Below, in pieces: positions 18,691 to 28,055 of a DNA stretch of 64,000 nt (positions within the stretch are counted from its first letter, which is position 1; every line of letters begins with the position of its first letter). The DNA is from G965205255 sp965205255 (lineage in GTDB: Bacteria > Pseudomonadota > Gammaproteobacteria > Pseudomonadales > Endozoicomonadaceae). The stretch covers positions 930,001 to 994,000 of the forward strand of contig OZ242051.1 of the NCBI GenBank assembly GCA_965205255.1, read 5' to 3'. Both the position numbers and the translations under genes were made by a program. Below the pieces are notes generated by a model. The model was not told the origin of the DNA and searched no databases. It saw only the letters and a list, made by a program, of their open reading frames with translations.

Positions 18691-20493
18691 TTATTTTTCC
18701 ACCTTTAGCACTGCAAGAAAAGCTTCTTGTGGAATTTCCACGTTTCCAACTTGTTTCATCCGTTTTTTACCTTTCTTTTGCTTCTCAAGGAGCTTACGCT
18801 TACGGCTTACATCACCACCATAACATTTTGCAGTTACATTTTTTCGCAAAGCTTTCACAGTGCTTCTGGCGACGATTTGCCCTCCAAGTGCAGCCTGAAT
18901 AGCAACATCAAACATTTGTCTTGGAATAATTTCTTTCATGGTATCAACCAGTGAGCGCCCTCGGGTCTGAGAATTGTCTTTGTGTATAATAAGTGCCAAA
19001 GCATCGACTTTATCACCATTGATCAGAATATCAAGTTTAGTCATGCGCGAAGGTTCAAATCGTTCAAAAGAATAATCTAAAGAAGCAAAACCACGGCTGA
19101 CTGATTTCAGACGATCAAAAAAATCGAGTACAACTTCACTCATAGGCAAGTCATATTTTAATGAAACCTGATTACCGACAAACTGCATATCCTTTTGGGT
19201 TCCACGTCTTTCAACACATAGTGTAATAATATTGCCCAGATAATCTTGCGGCACCAAGATATTAGCTTCAACAATAGGCTCACGAATTTCCTGAATTGAA
19301 CCGGGGTCAGGAAGACGGGACGGATTGTCCACATTAATAACCTCACCTTTTTGGGTAACGACTTCGTAAATGACGGTGGGTGCCGTTGTAATCAGGTCAA
19401 GGTTGTATTCACGTTCTAAACGTTCCTGAATGATCTCCATATGCAACATACCGAGGAAACCACAACGAAAACCAAAGCCAAGAGCATCACTGCTTTCAGG
19501 CTCGTAGAACAAAGAGGCATCATTAAGACTTAGTTTTTCCAAAGCCTCACGAAAAGCTTCAAAATCATCCGAACTCACCGGAAACAGCCCTGCATATACC
19601 TGTGGTTTTACTGTTTTAAATCCAGGTAATGCTTCCACATCTTTAGTTTTTACATGAGTTAAGGTATCGCCCACCGGTGCACCGTGAATATCTTTAATAC
19701 CAGCAATAATATAGCCCACTTCACCAGCTTTTAATTCGCCTGTCGATTCGCGCTTAGGTGTAAAAATACCAACGTCATCCACTGTGTGTGATTCACCACT
19801 GGATTTAACGAGCATTTTATCGCCTTTTTTAAGCACACCGTTTTTTACCCGAACCAAAGAAACAATGCCAAGATAATTATCAAACCATGAGTCAATGATC
19901 AGAGCCTGCAGACAAGCTGAACGATCACCTTTTGGTGGAGGAATATGCGTTACTAACTGCTCAAGAACATCTTCGATTCCTTGACCTGTTTTAGCTGAAC
20001 AGCGGACAGCATCAGTTGCATCAATACCAATAATCTCTTCAATCTCCTGCGCAACTCTTTCTGGTTCTGCCTGAGGAAGATCAATTTTGTTCAGCACAGA
20101 CATCACTTCTAACCCTTGCTCGATTGCGGTATAGCAGTTTGCAACTGATTGAGCCTCTACGCCCTGCCCTGCATCAACTACCAGCAGAGCACCTTCGCAG
20201 GCAGAGAGAGAACGGGAAACCTCATAAGAAAAATCTACATGACCTGGCGTATCGATAAAGTTAAGCAGATAAGTATTACCATCTTTTGCTTTATAAGGTA
20301 ACGTAACACTTTGTGCTTTAATAGTAATACCACGCTCGCGCTCCAGATCCATGGAATCGAGCACCTGAGCCTGCATTTCACGATCACTCAGCCCTCCACA
20401 GTGCTGAATAAAACGATCAGCGAGCGTGGACTTGCCATGATCAATATGAGCAATGATAGAAAAATTTCGTATGTATTTTAGAGCTTCATTCAC
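18691..20493 (-). CDS. lepA: elongation factor 4 (LepA)
   Basis: A 600-residue ribosome-associated GTPase that back-translocates or rescues stalled ribosomes and affects initiation. The GTP-binding boxes are AHIDHGKST (G1), RGITIKAQS (G2), DTPGHVDFSYE (G3), NKIDLP (G4) and SAKTG (G5). The LepA-specific C-terminal domain shows AKCYGGDVSRKRKLLEKQKK and ends in IPQEAFLAVLKVEK. Length and motifs are canonical. It heads the lepA-lepB1-lepB2-rnc-era-recO block on the minus strand. Confidence 0.96.
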   Translation of the reverse strand: MNEALKYIRNFSIIAHIDHGKSTLADRFIQHCGGLSDREMQAQVLDSMDLERERGITIKAQSVTLPYKAKDGNTYLLNFIDTPGHVDFSYEVSRSLSACEGALLVVDAGQGVEAQSVANCYTAIEQGLEVMSVLNKIDLPQAEPERVAQEIEEIIGIDATDAVRCSAKTGQGIEDVLEQLVTHIPPPKGDRSACLQALIIDSWFDNYLGIVSLVRVKNGVLKKGDKMLVKSSGESHTVDDVGIFTPKRESTGELKAGEVGYIIAGIKDIHGAPVGDTLTHVKTKDVEALPGFKTVKPQVYAGLFPVSSDDFEAFREALEKLSLNDASLFYEPESSDALGFGFRCGFLGMLHMEIIQERLEREYNLDLITTAPTVIYEVVTQKGEVINVDNPSRLPDPGSIQEIREPIVEANILVPQDYLGNIITLCVERRGTQKDMQFVGNQVSLKYDLPMSEVVLDFFDRLKSVSRGFASLDYSFERFEPSRMTKLDILINGDKVDALALIIHKDNSQTRGRSLVDTMKEIIPRQMFDVAIQAALGGQIVARSTVKALRKNVTAKCYGGDVSRKRKLLEKQKKGKKRMKQVGNVEIPQEAFLAVLKVEK

Positions 20494-21121
20494 AGGACAA
20501 TCACTCGCAATTTACTGCGTATTGGGTACATTGGCACGGCAATTGTTCTTTAGTTACCTCGCCATAGAATTAACTGTTGTGCAAGATTTTACTTGATAAC
20601 ACATATTTATGCTATTAGATTACAATTTTATAAAAAGAAGTTTTGCCAATAATGTCTTTTTGAATATCAAAAGAATGTTTCAACGCTTATGATACCAAAA
20701 TATTGTTGCGTAGAAGTGCCTGAAGTATTCGTATAATAATTTTGTCTTTTAACCCAAAAGTTCATGATTATGTGATTTTTCATTAAATAAAAAGACACCT
20801 GATCATACCGTATTTAGTCGCACACGAAGTTTAGTCGCAACCACCCTTCTTTTAAAAACATTCACAGATTTACGTAAATGATTAAAACGTCAATGCTTTA
20901 TGAATAAAGTGTTCAGTTTTATGGATGCAGCCCACCTGATATCTGAAGCACAGCTCTCACTTAATTTTTTTTAACGCAAAAAAGCAGTTTTGACTTGGTT
21001 TACAACAGCCTCATAATCATTACATTAATCTCCCTTATGTTTTGCTATAAAATCCCGTATTATGTCATTTTTTGATGACACTGCTGATTCCATACAATAC
21101 AGGTTATAATACGGTTTAGAC
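20494..21121. other. intergenic region between divergent lepA and nfo
   Basis: 628 bp without a credible gene, expected to hold promoters for lepA (leftward) and nfo (rightward). TATAAT at 21104-21109 just upstream of nfo is a possible -10 box but sits very close to the ATG. TTTAGTCGCA occurs twice, at 20813-20822 and 20830-20839, a 17-bp period that could be a regulator half-site pair. I see no intrinsic terminator or RNA gene. Confidence 0.4.
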
Positions 21122-21982
21122 ATGAATATAAAATATGCAGGCGCACATGTTAGCGTGGCTGGAGGTGTAGAAAACGCACCGCTCAATGCACACGCTATCG
21201 GAGCCAGATCTTTTGCTTTATTTACTAAAAATCAACGTCAATGGAAGGCAAAGCCGTTAACACAGGAAAGTATTGAGGCATTTAAAGCTAACTGTGAAAA
21301 ATTTGATTATTCACCCATGCAAATTCTTCCGCACGATAGCTACTTAATCAATCTGGGTCATCCGGAAAAAGAGGGGTTGGTAAAATCGCGGGAAGCTTTT
21401 GTCGATGAAATGCAACGATGCCGGCAACTAGGGTTGGATCGTCTTAATTTTCACCCCGGAAGCCACCTGAGAAAAGTGTCAGAAAGTGAATGCATTGCGA
21501 CTATTGCTGAATCTATTAACTGGGCCCTAGATCAGGTCGATGGAGTCACCGCAGTAATTGAAAATACTGCAGGACAAGGTAGTAATCTGGGGTTTCGGTT
21601 TGAGCAACTGGCTGAAATGATTGACAAGATAGAAGATAAATCTCGCATAGGAGTTTGTTTTGATACCTGTCATGCTTTTGCAGCAGGTTATGATCTTCGT
21701 ACTAAAAAAAGTTGTGAACAGGTGTTTTCAGAGTTTGAAAGCATAGTCGGATTCAAGTACCTCAAAGGCATGCATCTTAACGACTCCAAGGGAGCTTTTT
21801 TATCCAGAAAAGACAGGCATCATAGTTTGGGGCATGGTGAAATTGGCTGGGAACCTTTTAAATATATCATGCAGGATGATCGGTTTGTAAACATTCCAAT
21901 GGTGCTTGAAACCATTGAGCCCGCACTTTGGGCAGAAGAAATTCAGACGTTATACCGATTTGCAGCAGAAAAAAAGGACTAG
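21122..21982 (+). CDS. nfo: endonuclease IV (AP endonuclease)
   Basis: A 286-residue TIM-barrel enzyme with three zinc ions that cuts DNA 5' of abasic sites in base-excision repair (E. coli Nfo, 285 residues). Metal and catalytic motifs are visible: LNFHPGSH (His), VIENTAGQGSNLG (Glu), GVCFDTCHAFAAGYD (Asp/His), MHLNDSKGAFLSRKDRHHSLGHGEIGWE (Asp/His/Glu, the family signature) and VLETIEPALW (Glu). The start begins MNIKYAGAHVS, where homologues start. It is transcribed alone, and a partial MITE-like repeat follows its stop. Confidence 0.95.
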   Translation: MNIKYAGAHVSVAGGVENAPLNAHAIGARSFALFTKNQRQWKAKPLTQESIEAFKANCEKFDYSPMQILPHDSYLINLGHPEKEGLVKSREAFVDEMQRCRQLGLDRLNFHPGSHLRKVSESECIATIAESINWALDQVDGVTAVIENTAGQGSNLGFRFEQLAEMIDKIEDKSRIGVCFDTCHAFAAGYDLRTKKSCEQVFSEFESIVGFKYLKGMHLNDSKGAFLSRKDRHHSLGHGEIGWEPFKYIMQDDRFVNIPMVLETIEPALWAEEIQTLYRFAAEKKD

Positions 21983-21986
21983 AATC

Positions 21987-22066
21987 AAAACCTGCTTCTG
22001 ACTTTTTATTATGCTGCTTGTCTGATCTGACTGTTATCCTTTATGCTCACAAATAAAAGTGAGCAT
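21987..22066 (+). repeat. MITE-like repeat copy B (left half) followed by a hairpin
   Basis: CAAAACCTGCTTCTGAC, TTATTATGCTGCTTGTCTGA and CTGACTGTTAT correspond to the left half of the dispersed repeat; the right half is missing. Immediately after, ATGCTCAC (22043-22050) and GTGAGCAT (22059-22066) form a perfect 8-bp stem with an 8-base loop between the convergent nfo and the minus-strand unknown gene. It could serve as a weak bidirectional terminator, although no T-run is seen. Confidence 0.5.
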
Positions 22067-22077
22067 GGTCATTGAGG

Positions 22078-23286
22078 TTAAGTTAGGAGGCTGGATGTAT
22101 CACTGAGTTCAAATTTGCTTTGAATACCAGATATGTGAATATCATCAATATTACCATTAGCTGGCAGAATCAGTGTGGCTTTCATCTGTATACCAGCATT
22201 ATCATAAATCATAGCCTCACCTTGTTTGTCAATATATTGCAATTTTCTACCTTCCATGAGATATTCAAACCTATAAGAACCATCTGATTGCTGATGGACT
22301 TCGCAGGTGTTTTTTTCACCTGGCATACTAAGGCTATCAGCTTGATGGCTAAACAAATTACTGTGTTCATTCATATCCATAATTTGCTGGGCACCGTTAA
22401 ATGCACTTTGTGTTATCAGTGCTGAAACAGTGTGCATCTTGGCATCTGCTTCATCACCGAGTAATGACCTCAGACTTTCTTCTGCATGACTGATATTATT
22501 TTCTTGATGTCTTCCGGAACTATAAACTTCTTTACCTTCCCTATTGTAAAATCTGCATTCTTGACGAGGATAATCAAGAGTAAACTGGTGAGATAATCCT
22601 GAGCCTTCTTCCTTTTTTACTTGGTTTTTCACATATTCTGTCACATGTTCTGTTGCCTTTTGGCTGGCACCTACGGAAAAGTTGCCAGATATTATTTCCG
22701 TTTGCTCTTTTTTTGCCTTGTGAATGAGTTTAATGGCATCCTGAATCTGTAATAGATTCTGTAATCTTGTCGGTGACATGGACTGCAACCAAGATGTTTG
22801 CTTTTTTGCCAAAGTCAATGCTGTTTCAAGCTGTTTTTCATGTACCTGAAGTAAGTCAATAGTTTTAGGGTGGCCTTTAACAGAGCTTAATGCATGAATC
22901 ATTGCTGAAGTATCTTGTTTAATGTTTTTGCCAAGACCTTTTTTGGCAGGTTGTTCAGTATACTTTTCACAGGCGACAGTAATAGCAGATGCTGACAAAG
23001 TCATCGCTCGGTCAAAACACTGTTTCAGGGTTGCATTGTTTTCATTTCTGGCACTTGGTTTTACATTTTTTTTGCCTGATGAATCAACGTGAATTTTTCG
23101 TGAAAAAATGGATTTCTTTTTAGGTTGTGGCGAGTCTTTACTTTTGATGGAGTGAACTGGTGATGCAAGTTTTATATTTCCAGAACCTTTTCCTCGGTTG
23201 GCAGAGTGTCCCTCTGTTACCGCTCTAGGGCTTGAAGGGCTTGAAGGGCTTGAAGGGCTTGAAGGGCTTGAAGGTATTCTATCCAT
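22078..23286 (-). CDS. unknown protein with N-terminal Ser-Ser-Pro repeats
   Basis: A 402-residue protein that I do not recognise. AAGGAAG before ATG 23286 is a good ribosome-binding site, so the start is probably right. It opens MDRIP and then repeats Ser-Ser-Pro five times, from five exact 9-bp DNA units. A basic, Ser/Lys-rich stretch follows (residues about 20-85). The central part is helical (LLQVHEKQLETALTLAKKQ, LLQIQDAIKLIHKAKKEQ). The C-terminal third looks beta-rich (GSYRFEYLMEGRKLQYIDKQ, MKATLILPANGNIDDIHI). No signal peptide or membrane segment is seen. A disordered Ser/Pro N-terminus on a soluble globular domain resembles secreted effectors or scaffold proteins, but this is only an impression. 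It stands alone between convergent nfo and the antiporter gene. Confidence 0.6.
   Translation of the reverse strand: MDRIPSSPSSPSSPSSPSSPRAVTEGHSANRGKGSGNIKLASPVHSIKSKDSPQPKKKSIFSRKIHVDSSGKKNVKPSARNENNATLKQCFDRAMTLSASAITVACEKYTEQPAKKGLGKNIKQDTSAMIHALSSVKGHPKTIDLLQVHEKQLETALTLAKKQTSWLQSMSPTRLQNLLQIQDAIKLIHKAKKEQTEIISGNFSVGASQKATEHVTEYVKNQVKKEEGSGLSHQFTLDYPRQECRFYNREGKEVYSSGRHQENNISHAEESLRSLLGDEADAKMHTVSALITQSAFNGAQQIMDMNEHSNLFSHQADSLSMPGEKNTCEVHQQSDGSYRFEYLMEGRKLQYIDKQGEAMIYDNAGIQMKATLILPANGNIDDIHISGIQSKFELSDTSSLLT
23228..23272 (-). repeat. in-frame 9-bp tandem repeat, five units
   Basis: Five exact copies of GGGCTTGAA (plus strand) from 23228 to 23272, coding for Ser-Ser-Pro units at the N-terminus of the minus-strand gene. 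A multiple of three keeps the frame when units are gained or lost by slippage, so the length may vary between strains. Confidence 0.85.
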
Positions 23287-23422
23287 TTCAGACTTCCTTG
23301 TCTATCAAGTGATAATTGTGTTTTTATGTAGTTTAAGTGTAGGCATAAAATAGCGTTTATTCTGCAGAAGGAATAACAGGTTAGTGGCATAAATCTGCGC
23401 AACTGTTGTATTGTAATACTTA

Positions 23423-24715
23423 TCAAGTATTAGCTGTTCTTCTGGAAGGTAAATATTTTCTAAGAAATGCAGGCATAGTGATTCCATGCACCAGTAAAGT
23501 CCACAAAATGATAACAAGCGTCATTTTAAACAGCAGGTCATGATATGGTACGGAGTCCGGAAGACTCAGCACCAGTGCCATAGGAACAGCACCTCTCAGA
23601 CCTCCCCAGTAAACGATAACCATTTTACCCGTTGAAATATATTGGTCTGAATGCTTTTTCTTAACGGCGTTGTAAAGAGGTAAAAGCAGATATACAACAA
23701 AAATTCTTGCGACAAGAACAGCAATAATTGCAAAAACAAGATACAAAATCATTTCATCGCTGAAGCCCTCCCTAAATAACACCTTCGCTTTAATTCCCAT
23801 CATCAAAAAGATGTAACTGTTTGCAATGAATGAAGCTAGCTCCCAAAACGAAAAAGAAGCATTTCTCAGCGCATTATTGTCAGTACGAAATATGTGCCAG
23901 TTAAATACCAAACCAGCAACAACTGTCGCCATAATGCCAGAATAATCAAAGAATACGCTTGCCACAATAAAGCTCACATAGGCGGTGATGAGCTGAAGTG
24001 TAATCTGAATTGTACTATTTGATCTTTCGATACGGCCAAGCCAACAACCAATAAGGCCTGTAATCAGCCCGATTAATGCACCACCAAGAAACATCATAAT
24101 GAAAGAGCCAAAAGCCTGTGTCAGACTCAAAACTGTCACAGGAGTAATTCCAAACAGTAGGACAGTTTGATAAGCGGCAATGCCGGTTGCATCATTAAAC
24201 AGACTTTCGCCGTCCATTAGCATACTGAGCGCAGCTGGGGCTTTTAACTCTCTAAACAGTGCTATTACAGCAACAGGGTCGGTCGCCGCTGTCATGGCAC
24301 CTAAAAGCATGGCAGGAAACCAGCCTAACGGTGTCAACCAGTGAAGCAAAAAACCAACAACCAGAGTAGAAATTAACACGCCAAAAGTAGCAAGTAATAA
24401 TATAGGAGCAAATAAACGACGTAAAAGTTTGGTGTCCATGTTGACACAGGCGTCAAACACTAACGGTGGGAGAACAGCATATAGTATTCGATCTGAACTT
24501 AATCCCAACAAGTCCAGCACACGTTCATGCCCGAAAAAGTGGGCAACGACGACACCCAGAACCAGACCGACAACCACCAGCCCTATTGTATAAGGCATGC
24601 GGACCCGAGAAAAAAGGCCATACAACAGAATATCTAACAGTAATATACCACTAAAAACCAGAATATTAAGTATTAAAAGCGAATTACTACTGACCATCAG
24701 TGTGTATAACCCCAT
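23423..24715 (-). CDS. CPA1-family Na+(K+)/H+ antiporter
   Basis: A 430-residue membrane protein with about 12 hydrophobic segments, of the NhaP/CPA1 type that exchanges Na+ or K+ for protons across the inner membrane for pH and ion homeostasis. Diagnostic motifs are LPPLVFDACVNMD, MLLGAMTAATDPVAVIALFRELKAP (the TDP of the ion-binding site), MLMDGESLFNDATG (the ND motif) and VYWGGLRGAVPMAL (conserved GGLRG). There is no long C-terminal cytoplasmic domain. The start is uncertain: ATG 24715 or the Met six codons later, neither with a strong ribosome-binding site. Confidence 0.85.
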   Translation of the reverse strand: MGLYTLMVSSNSLLILNILVFSGILLLDILLYGLFSRVRMPYTIGLVVVGLVLGVVVAHFFGHERVLDLLGLSSDRILYAVLPPLVFDACVNMDTKLLRRLFAPILLLATFGVLISTLVVGFLLHWLTPLGWFPAMLLGAMTAATDPVAVIALFRELKAPAALSMLMDGESLFNDATGIAAYQTVLLFGITPVTVLSLTQAFGSFIMMFLGGALIGLITGLIGCWLGRIERSNSTIQITLQLITAYVSFIVASVFFDYSGIMATVVAGLVFNWHIFRTDNNALRNASFSFWELASFIANSYIFLMMGIKAKVLFREGFSDEMILYLVFAIIAVLVARIFVVYLLLPLYNAVKKKHSDQYISTGKMVIVYWGGLRGAVPMALVLSLPDSVPYHDLLFKMTLVIILWTLLVHGITMPAFLRKYLPSRRTANT

Positions 24716-24730
24716 ATATTACTGAATTCT

Positions 24731-24764
24731 CTTTGTTCACGCATTATCTTTGTTCACGCATTAT
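24731..24764. repeat. 17-bp direct repeat, two units
   Basis: CTTTGTTCACGCATTAT occurs twice in direct succession (24731-24747 and 24748-24764) in the 292-bp region between the divergent antiporter gene and the Bax-inhibitor-like gene. It may be a slippage duplication or a regulator site; nothing else stands out in that gap except TATAAT at 24970-24975 upstream of the rightward gene. Confidence 0.6.
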
Positions 24765-25007
24765 CTTGGAAATTATCAAAAAAATCGATAGCGGCATATA
24801 AAAATAACAATAGGTAGTGAAAGTAGCACTGAGGCTGAAAGCTCTGAACATTAGTTATATGATAATAGACGCATATTACAGCAAAAAAACAGATTATGAT
24901 ATTACTCATATCATTTTCAGTAATTCTTGCCTATTGGCAATTTTTTATAACGGAGCCAACAAAATAAGTTATAATACCTTACATTAACAAGACCAGAGGA
25001 ACTGCTT

Positions 25008-25694
25008 ATGAATAGATACTCCACACAACGGCGTGCGGCTGAGCAGAGGGCGCCAGCATCTGTTTCTGCCCCTTCGCACGCTACAACGGTAATCAAAAAT
25101 ACTTATATGTTGCTGGCGCTAACCCTGATTTTCAGTGGTGTTGTCGCACTTGTCACTGCACAAATGCATGTATCTCCGCTCCACCCCATTTTAGCACTTA
25201 TTATTATGTTTGCTCTGCTATTTGCAGTTACTGCTAAACGCAATAGCTTGTGGGCTCTACCACTGGTATTTGTCTTTACGGGGTTTATGGGCTACATGCT
25301 TGGGCCAATTATTGACTTATATATGCGCTCATCTGCAGGCACCAATGTATTAGTTACCGCACTATTGGGTTCGGGAGCCACTTTTTTTGCACTGTCGGCA
25401 TATGCGTTAACCACAAAGAAAAACTTTAATTTCTTAAGTGGTTTTCTTTTTGCCGGTTGTATCATAATTTTTCTTGCCGTAATAGCTAATTTCTTTCTTA
25501 AAATGCCAGCACTTTACTTAGCTATTTCTGCTGTTTGTGTGATTCTGGCCTGTGGTTTTATCCTCTTTGATACCAGTCGAATAGTAAATGGTGGCGAAAC
25601 AAATTACATTATGGCAACAGTAAATTTATACATTGATTTCTATATGCTATTTGTTAATTTATTAAGCTTGTTATCAGCTTTTAACCGGAATTAG
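25008..25694 (+). CDS. Bax inhibitor-1/YccA family inner-membrane protein
   Basis: A 228-residue protein with a short polar N-terminus (about 30 residues) and seven hydrophobic segments, the layout of the BI-1/YccA/YbhL family (TMBIM). Conserved family features are the NTYMLLALTLIFSG opening of TM1 and the late ILFDTSRIVNGGETNYIMATVNLYIDF segment with its conserved acidic residues, ending in LLSAFNRN. E. coli YccA modulates FtsH proteolysis; BI-1 homologues can leak Ca2+ in a pH-dependent way. Which role applies cannot be read here. ATG 25008 is preceded by AGAGGA, a usable ribosome-binding site. Confidence 0.88.
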   Translation: MNRYSTQRRAAEQRAPASVSAPSHATTVIKNTYMLLALTLIFSGVVALVTAQMHVSPLHPILALIIMFALLFAVTAKRNSLWALPLVFVFTGFMGYMLGPIIDLYMRSSAGTNVLVTALLGSGATFFALSAYALTTKKNFNFLSGFLFAGCIIIFLAVIANFFLKMPALYLAISAVCVILACGFILFDTSRIVNGGETNYIMATVNLYIDFYMLFVNLLSLLSAFNRN

Positions 25695-25840
25695 TCATGC
25701 TCCCTTCTCTTGTTTTGAGAGGAGGGGTTCTCTTAAGGATTCATTGAAGTAACTGTAAAATTGTCAATTTCAGAAACACACTCAAAAGGTTTTTTTAGTT
25801 AAGTCTTACTAAGAGTATCTTCCGGCCAGAAAAACAACTT

Positions 25841-25915
25841 ATACAAAAACCTGTTTCTAACTGCCGTTATGAGCATGAGTGTGATTTTATGTCTTGCTGC
25901 TAAAGCGTAGGGTCT
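25841..25915 (-). repeat. MITE-like repeat copy C (one end only)
   Basis: ATACAAAAACCTGTTTCTAA (25841-25860), then CTGCCGTTATGAGCATG, equals the right end of the dispersed repeat in reverse orientation. Similarity runs out after about 70 bp, shortly before the IS6-like remnant, suggesting truncation by that element or by deletion. Confidence 0.6.
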
Positions 25916-25967
25916 CCGTTGCAAAAAATTAAGTAATGTGCGTCTTTTTGCAGAGGGTTTTAATGGG

Positions 25968-26393
25968 CTAATTATAACTGCGTAGCTTGTCTGTAACGAT
26001 CACTCCGAGTGTAGGATTTGACCCCATAAGCCTTTTGAGAAAACGAGTGGAAACCTTTTTATTTCAGCGATTCCGGATAAATATATCCAGCTCATATCCT
26101 TCACTGTCCACGGCATGCCAAAGGATATACTTTGTGTCATTAATGCGAATATTCATCTCATCCAAGTGCTATTTGTCACTGCGCTTATGTTCTCGTTTTG
26201 TTAAAGCGGAGACACACTTACGACTGAACTTCAGACACCATTTTCGTATGCTCTCATGGCTCACCCTAACGCCCCGTTTAGCCATCATTTCCTAAATATC
26301 CCGGTAGCTAAGGCTAAACCTGTGATAGCAAAAGACACAATAATCGATAATGCTAGCTGAAAAACGGTAACCTTTAGGGGCTTGAGTGAGCAT
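25968..26393 (-). pseudogene. IS6/IS240-like transposase, second subgroup, C-terminally truncated
   Basis: A single minus-strand frame from ATG 26393 reads MLTQAPKGYRFSASIIDYC, SYRDI, EMMAKRGVRVSHESIRKWC, HLDEMNIRINDTKYILWHA and VIVTDKLRSYN, an unmistakable IS6-type transposase start and first two catalytic Asp regions. Stops interrupt it after SYRDI, before HLDEM and after IFIRNR, and it ends at TAG 25968 before the catalytic Glu. The protein differs clearly from the six GGTTCTGTTGCAAA-ended copies, so a second IS6 lineage once lived here. No terminal repeats could be found. Confidence 0.8.
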
Positions 26394-26475
26394 GGTTAGT
26401 CCTGTTTATTACTTGGTGAACTATCTGTGACAACAAATATCCTGATAAGTTGACGGTACCAGATTAACCAATTAT

Positions 26476-27012
26476 TTAATTAATCACACCACAGGCTACT
26501 CTCATTCCTCCACCACCCATTGGAGGGTGATCAGTATAATTATCACCACCAGCATGAATCATCAAAGATCGATCTTTTAAATCAGAAAGCTTAGGGCGTC
26601 TGGCAATGATTATAGAATTACTGAACCCATTATTATCTACCACTAAAAAGGGTAAATCTCCTAAATGCCCATGTCCAAAAGGTCCTCTGTGTTTGCCGGT
26701 ATGACCCGGGTCAAAGTGCCCTCCTGCTTTCAGCCCTGGCACCATAACACCATTTTTTTCTCCAGGAGCACAACTAGGATTTTCATGAATATGAAAACCA
26801 TGTTCTCCTGGCGTCAAACCATGTAAATGAACTTTGATATAAATTCCTTTTCCACTGGCTGTTTTTGTCACAATAATAGTCCCAAGTTTAGAGCCTATAC
26901 CTAATGCCGATATTTGATGCATTGTGACTGTATAGCTATCCTTAGATGCACAATTAACGGCTAACGCCATCAGTAGCGCAGTAATAGACAATCCAAAGAT
27001 TTTCTTTAACAT
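26476..27012 (-). CDS. sodC: Cu/Zn superoxide dismutase, exported
   Basis: A 178-residue periplasmic enzyme that dismutates superoxide, often protective against host oxidative burst. The N-terminus is a signal sequence (KKIFGLSITALLMALAVNCASK); a Cys at the end suggests a possible but non-consensus lipobox. Metal ligands are visible: GFHIHENPSC (two copper His), HFDPGHTGKHRG and HLGDLPFLVVD (zinc His/Asp), and MIHAGGDNY (last copper His). The disulfide Cys pair lies in PSCAPG and RVACGVI. Monocistronic: more than 1 kb of non-coding sequence lies upstream and an IS6 remnant downstream. Confidence 0.95.
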   Translation of the reverse strand: MLKKIFGLSITALLMALAVNCASKDSYTVTMHQISALGIGSKLGTIIVTKTASGKGIYIKVHLHGLTPGEHGFHIHENPSCAPGEKNGVMVPGLKAGGHFDPGHTGKHRGPFGHGHLGDLPFLVVDNNGFSNSIIIARRPKLSDLKDRSLMIHAGGDNYTDHPPMGGGGMRVACGVIN

Positions 27013-28055
27013 AACAACGTACCTTAATAAAAAATATTACCCCAAAAGCTTTAATCATAACAATGTATAACAACCTAACTCCAAAATACCGGTTTTTTGA
27101 TAATTTAAAAATCAGGTGCAGTTTGTGCATGTATAGTTTCTTTTTCTTTGGGATTGTTGTTCTAAAGAGTTTTTTGATAGTGGATTTAAATTTTTTTTGC
27201 AGAAACGAAAAAACTGCTGTTACGTAATGCGGATTTAATCAATAAGTGCAATACGCTTGCCAGCAAAAACTTTCACAACTAATTGAGATTATAAGCTACC
27301 TTATAAAAAATGACAAGTTTTATATGAAAAGTACATAACTTCCAGTATAGGAAACAACAGAATATACCCGCTCTATTAACGGTTTTATGGTACGTTATTA
27401 TGCCCTTTTACTGATTAAGCTTAATATCTTCAATAATATTTTACTGAGTATGAATTTCTTATAAGATTTTATACAATAACCGGCTTCAAATACCAAAACC
27501 TGTTTCTAACTTCTTATTGAGCTTCTTTTCTTATCTTGCTGTTATGCGTTAAAGCTGGCTATTGCTCATCAGTGTCCCTTTAGTAGCATGCCATAAAAAT
27601 ATGCTCGCACCAGTAGTTAGAAACAGGTTTTTGTATTATTTGCCTGTAATAATGTAGCTTTCTCAGATAGTGCCAGTTTTATTTTTTCAAATAATATTTG
27701 TTTTATTTACAGTGATGAGTCAACTCCAAGTATTTTTTTATTTCAAATATTATTAAAAAAGGTTCAACCACTTTAAATATTAACAAAACAAGATATTATC
27801 TAACACGCTATTAATAAATTCAGAAAATCACAAGTAGTCCTTTTATTTCTTCACTTATACTAAGGACTTATATGTTGTCATGCCAGATTGTATATAATGA
27901 CCTCACTGAGAGATAACAGTGTACAAAAAAGCATGTAGCAAAACTTTACCAACTACCTGATATATTTAATTATTCTGTCACGAGTCCAGCTTATGGAGCG
28001 TAGGCAACCAATCGCGCTAAAATAATTTAACGCATTTAGACTGCAGGGTGTATTA
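27013..28055. other. intergenic region between sodC and the symporter gene
   Basis: About 1 kb, AT-rich. Apart from a MITE-like repeat (separate entry) I see no coding frame, transposase remnant or RNA gene. Positions nearest each end must contain the promoters of the two divergent genes, but I could not pick convincing -35/-10 pairs. Confidence 0.4.
27489..27639 (+). repeat. MITE-like palindromic repeat, copy D (near complete)
   Basis: Left end ATACCAAAACCTGTTTCTAA, right end TTAGAAACAGGTTTTTGTAT: near-perfect inverted termini about 150 bp apart. The interior has CTTTTCTTATCTTGCTGTTA, GCGTTAAAGC and GCCATAAAAATATGCTC, shared with copies A, E and F. It has no coding capacity. It lies alone in the long sodC-symporter gap. 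Confidence 0.8.

Noticed and set aside
20813..20839. TTTAGTCGCA pair as an origin-type iteron or regulon box
   Set aside because: Only two copies; nothing else in the gap supports a replication origin, so it is mentioned only as a possible half-site pair.
23228..23272. Short tandem repeats as a possible CRISPR
   Set aside because: Units are 9 bp without spacers and are in-frame coding sequence.
23217..23426. Minus-strand ORF with repeated Leu-Gln-Ala units
   Set aside because: It is a frame shadow of the 9-bp repeat in the Ser-Ser-Pro gene, lacks a ribosome-binding site and has no body outside the repeat.
25987..26295. Plus-strand ORF of 102 residues
   Set aside because: It is antisense to a clear IS6-type transposase remnant, which explains the open frame.
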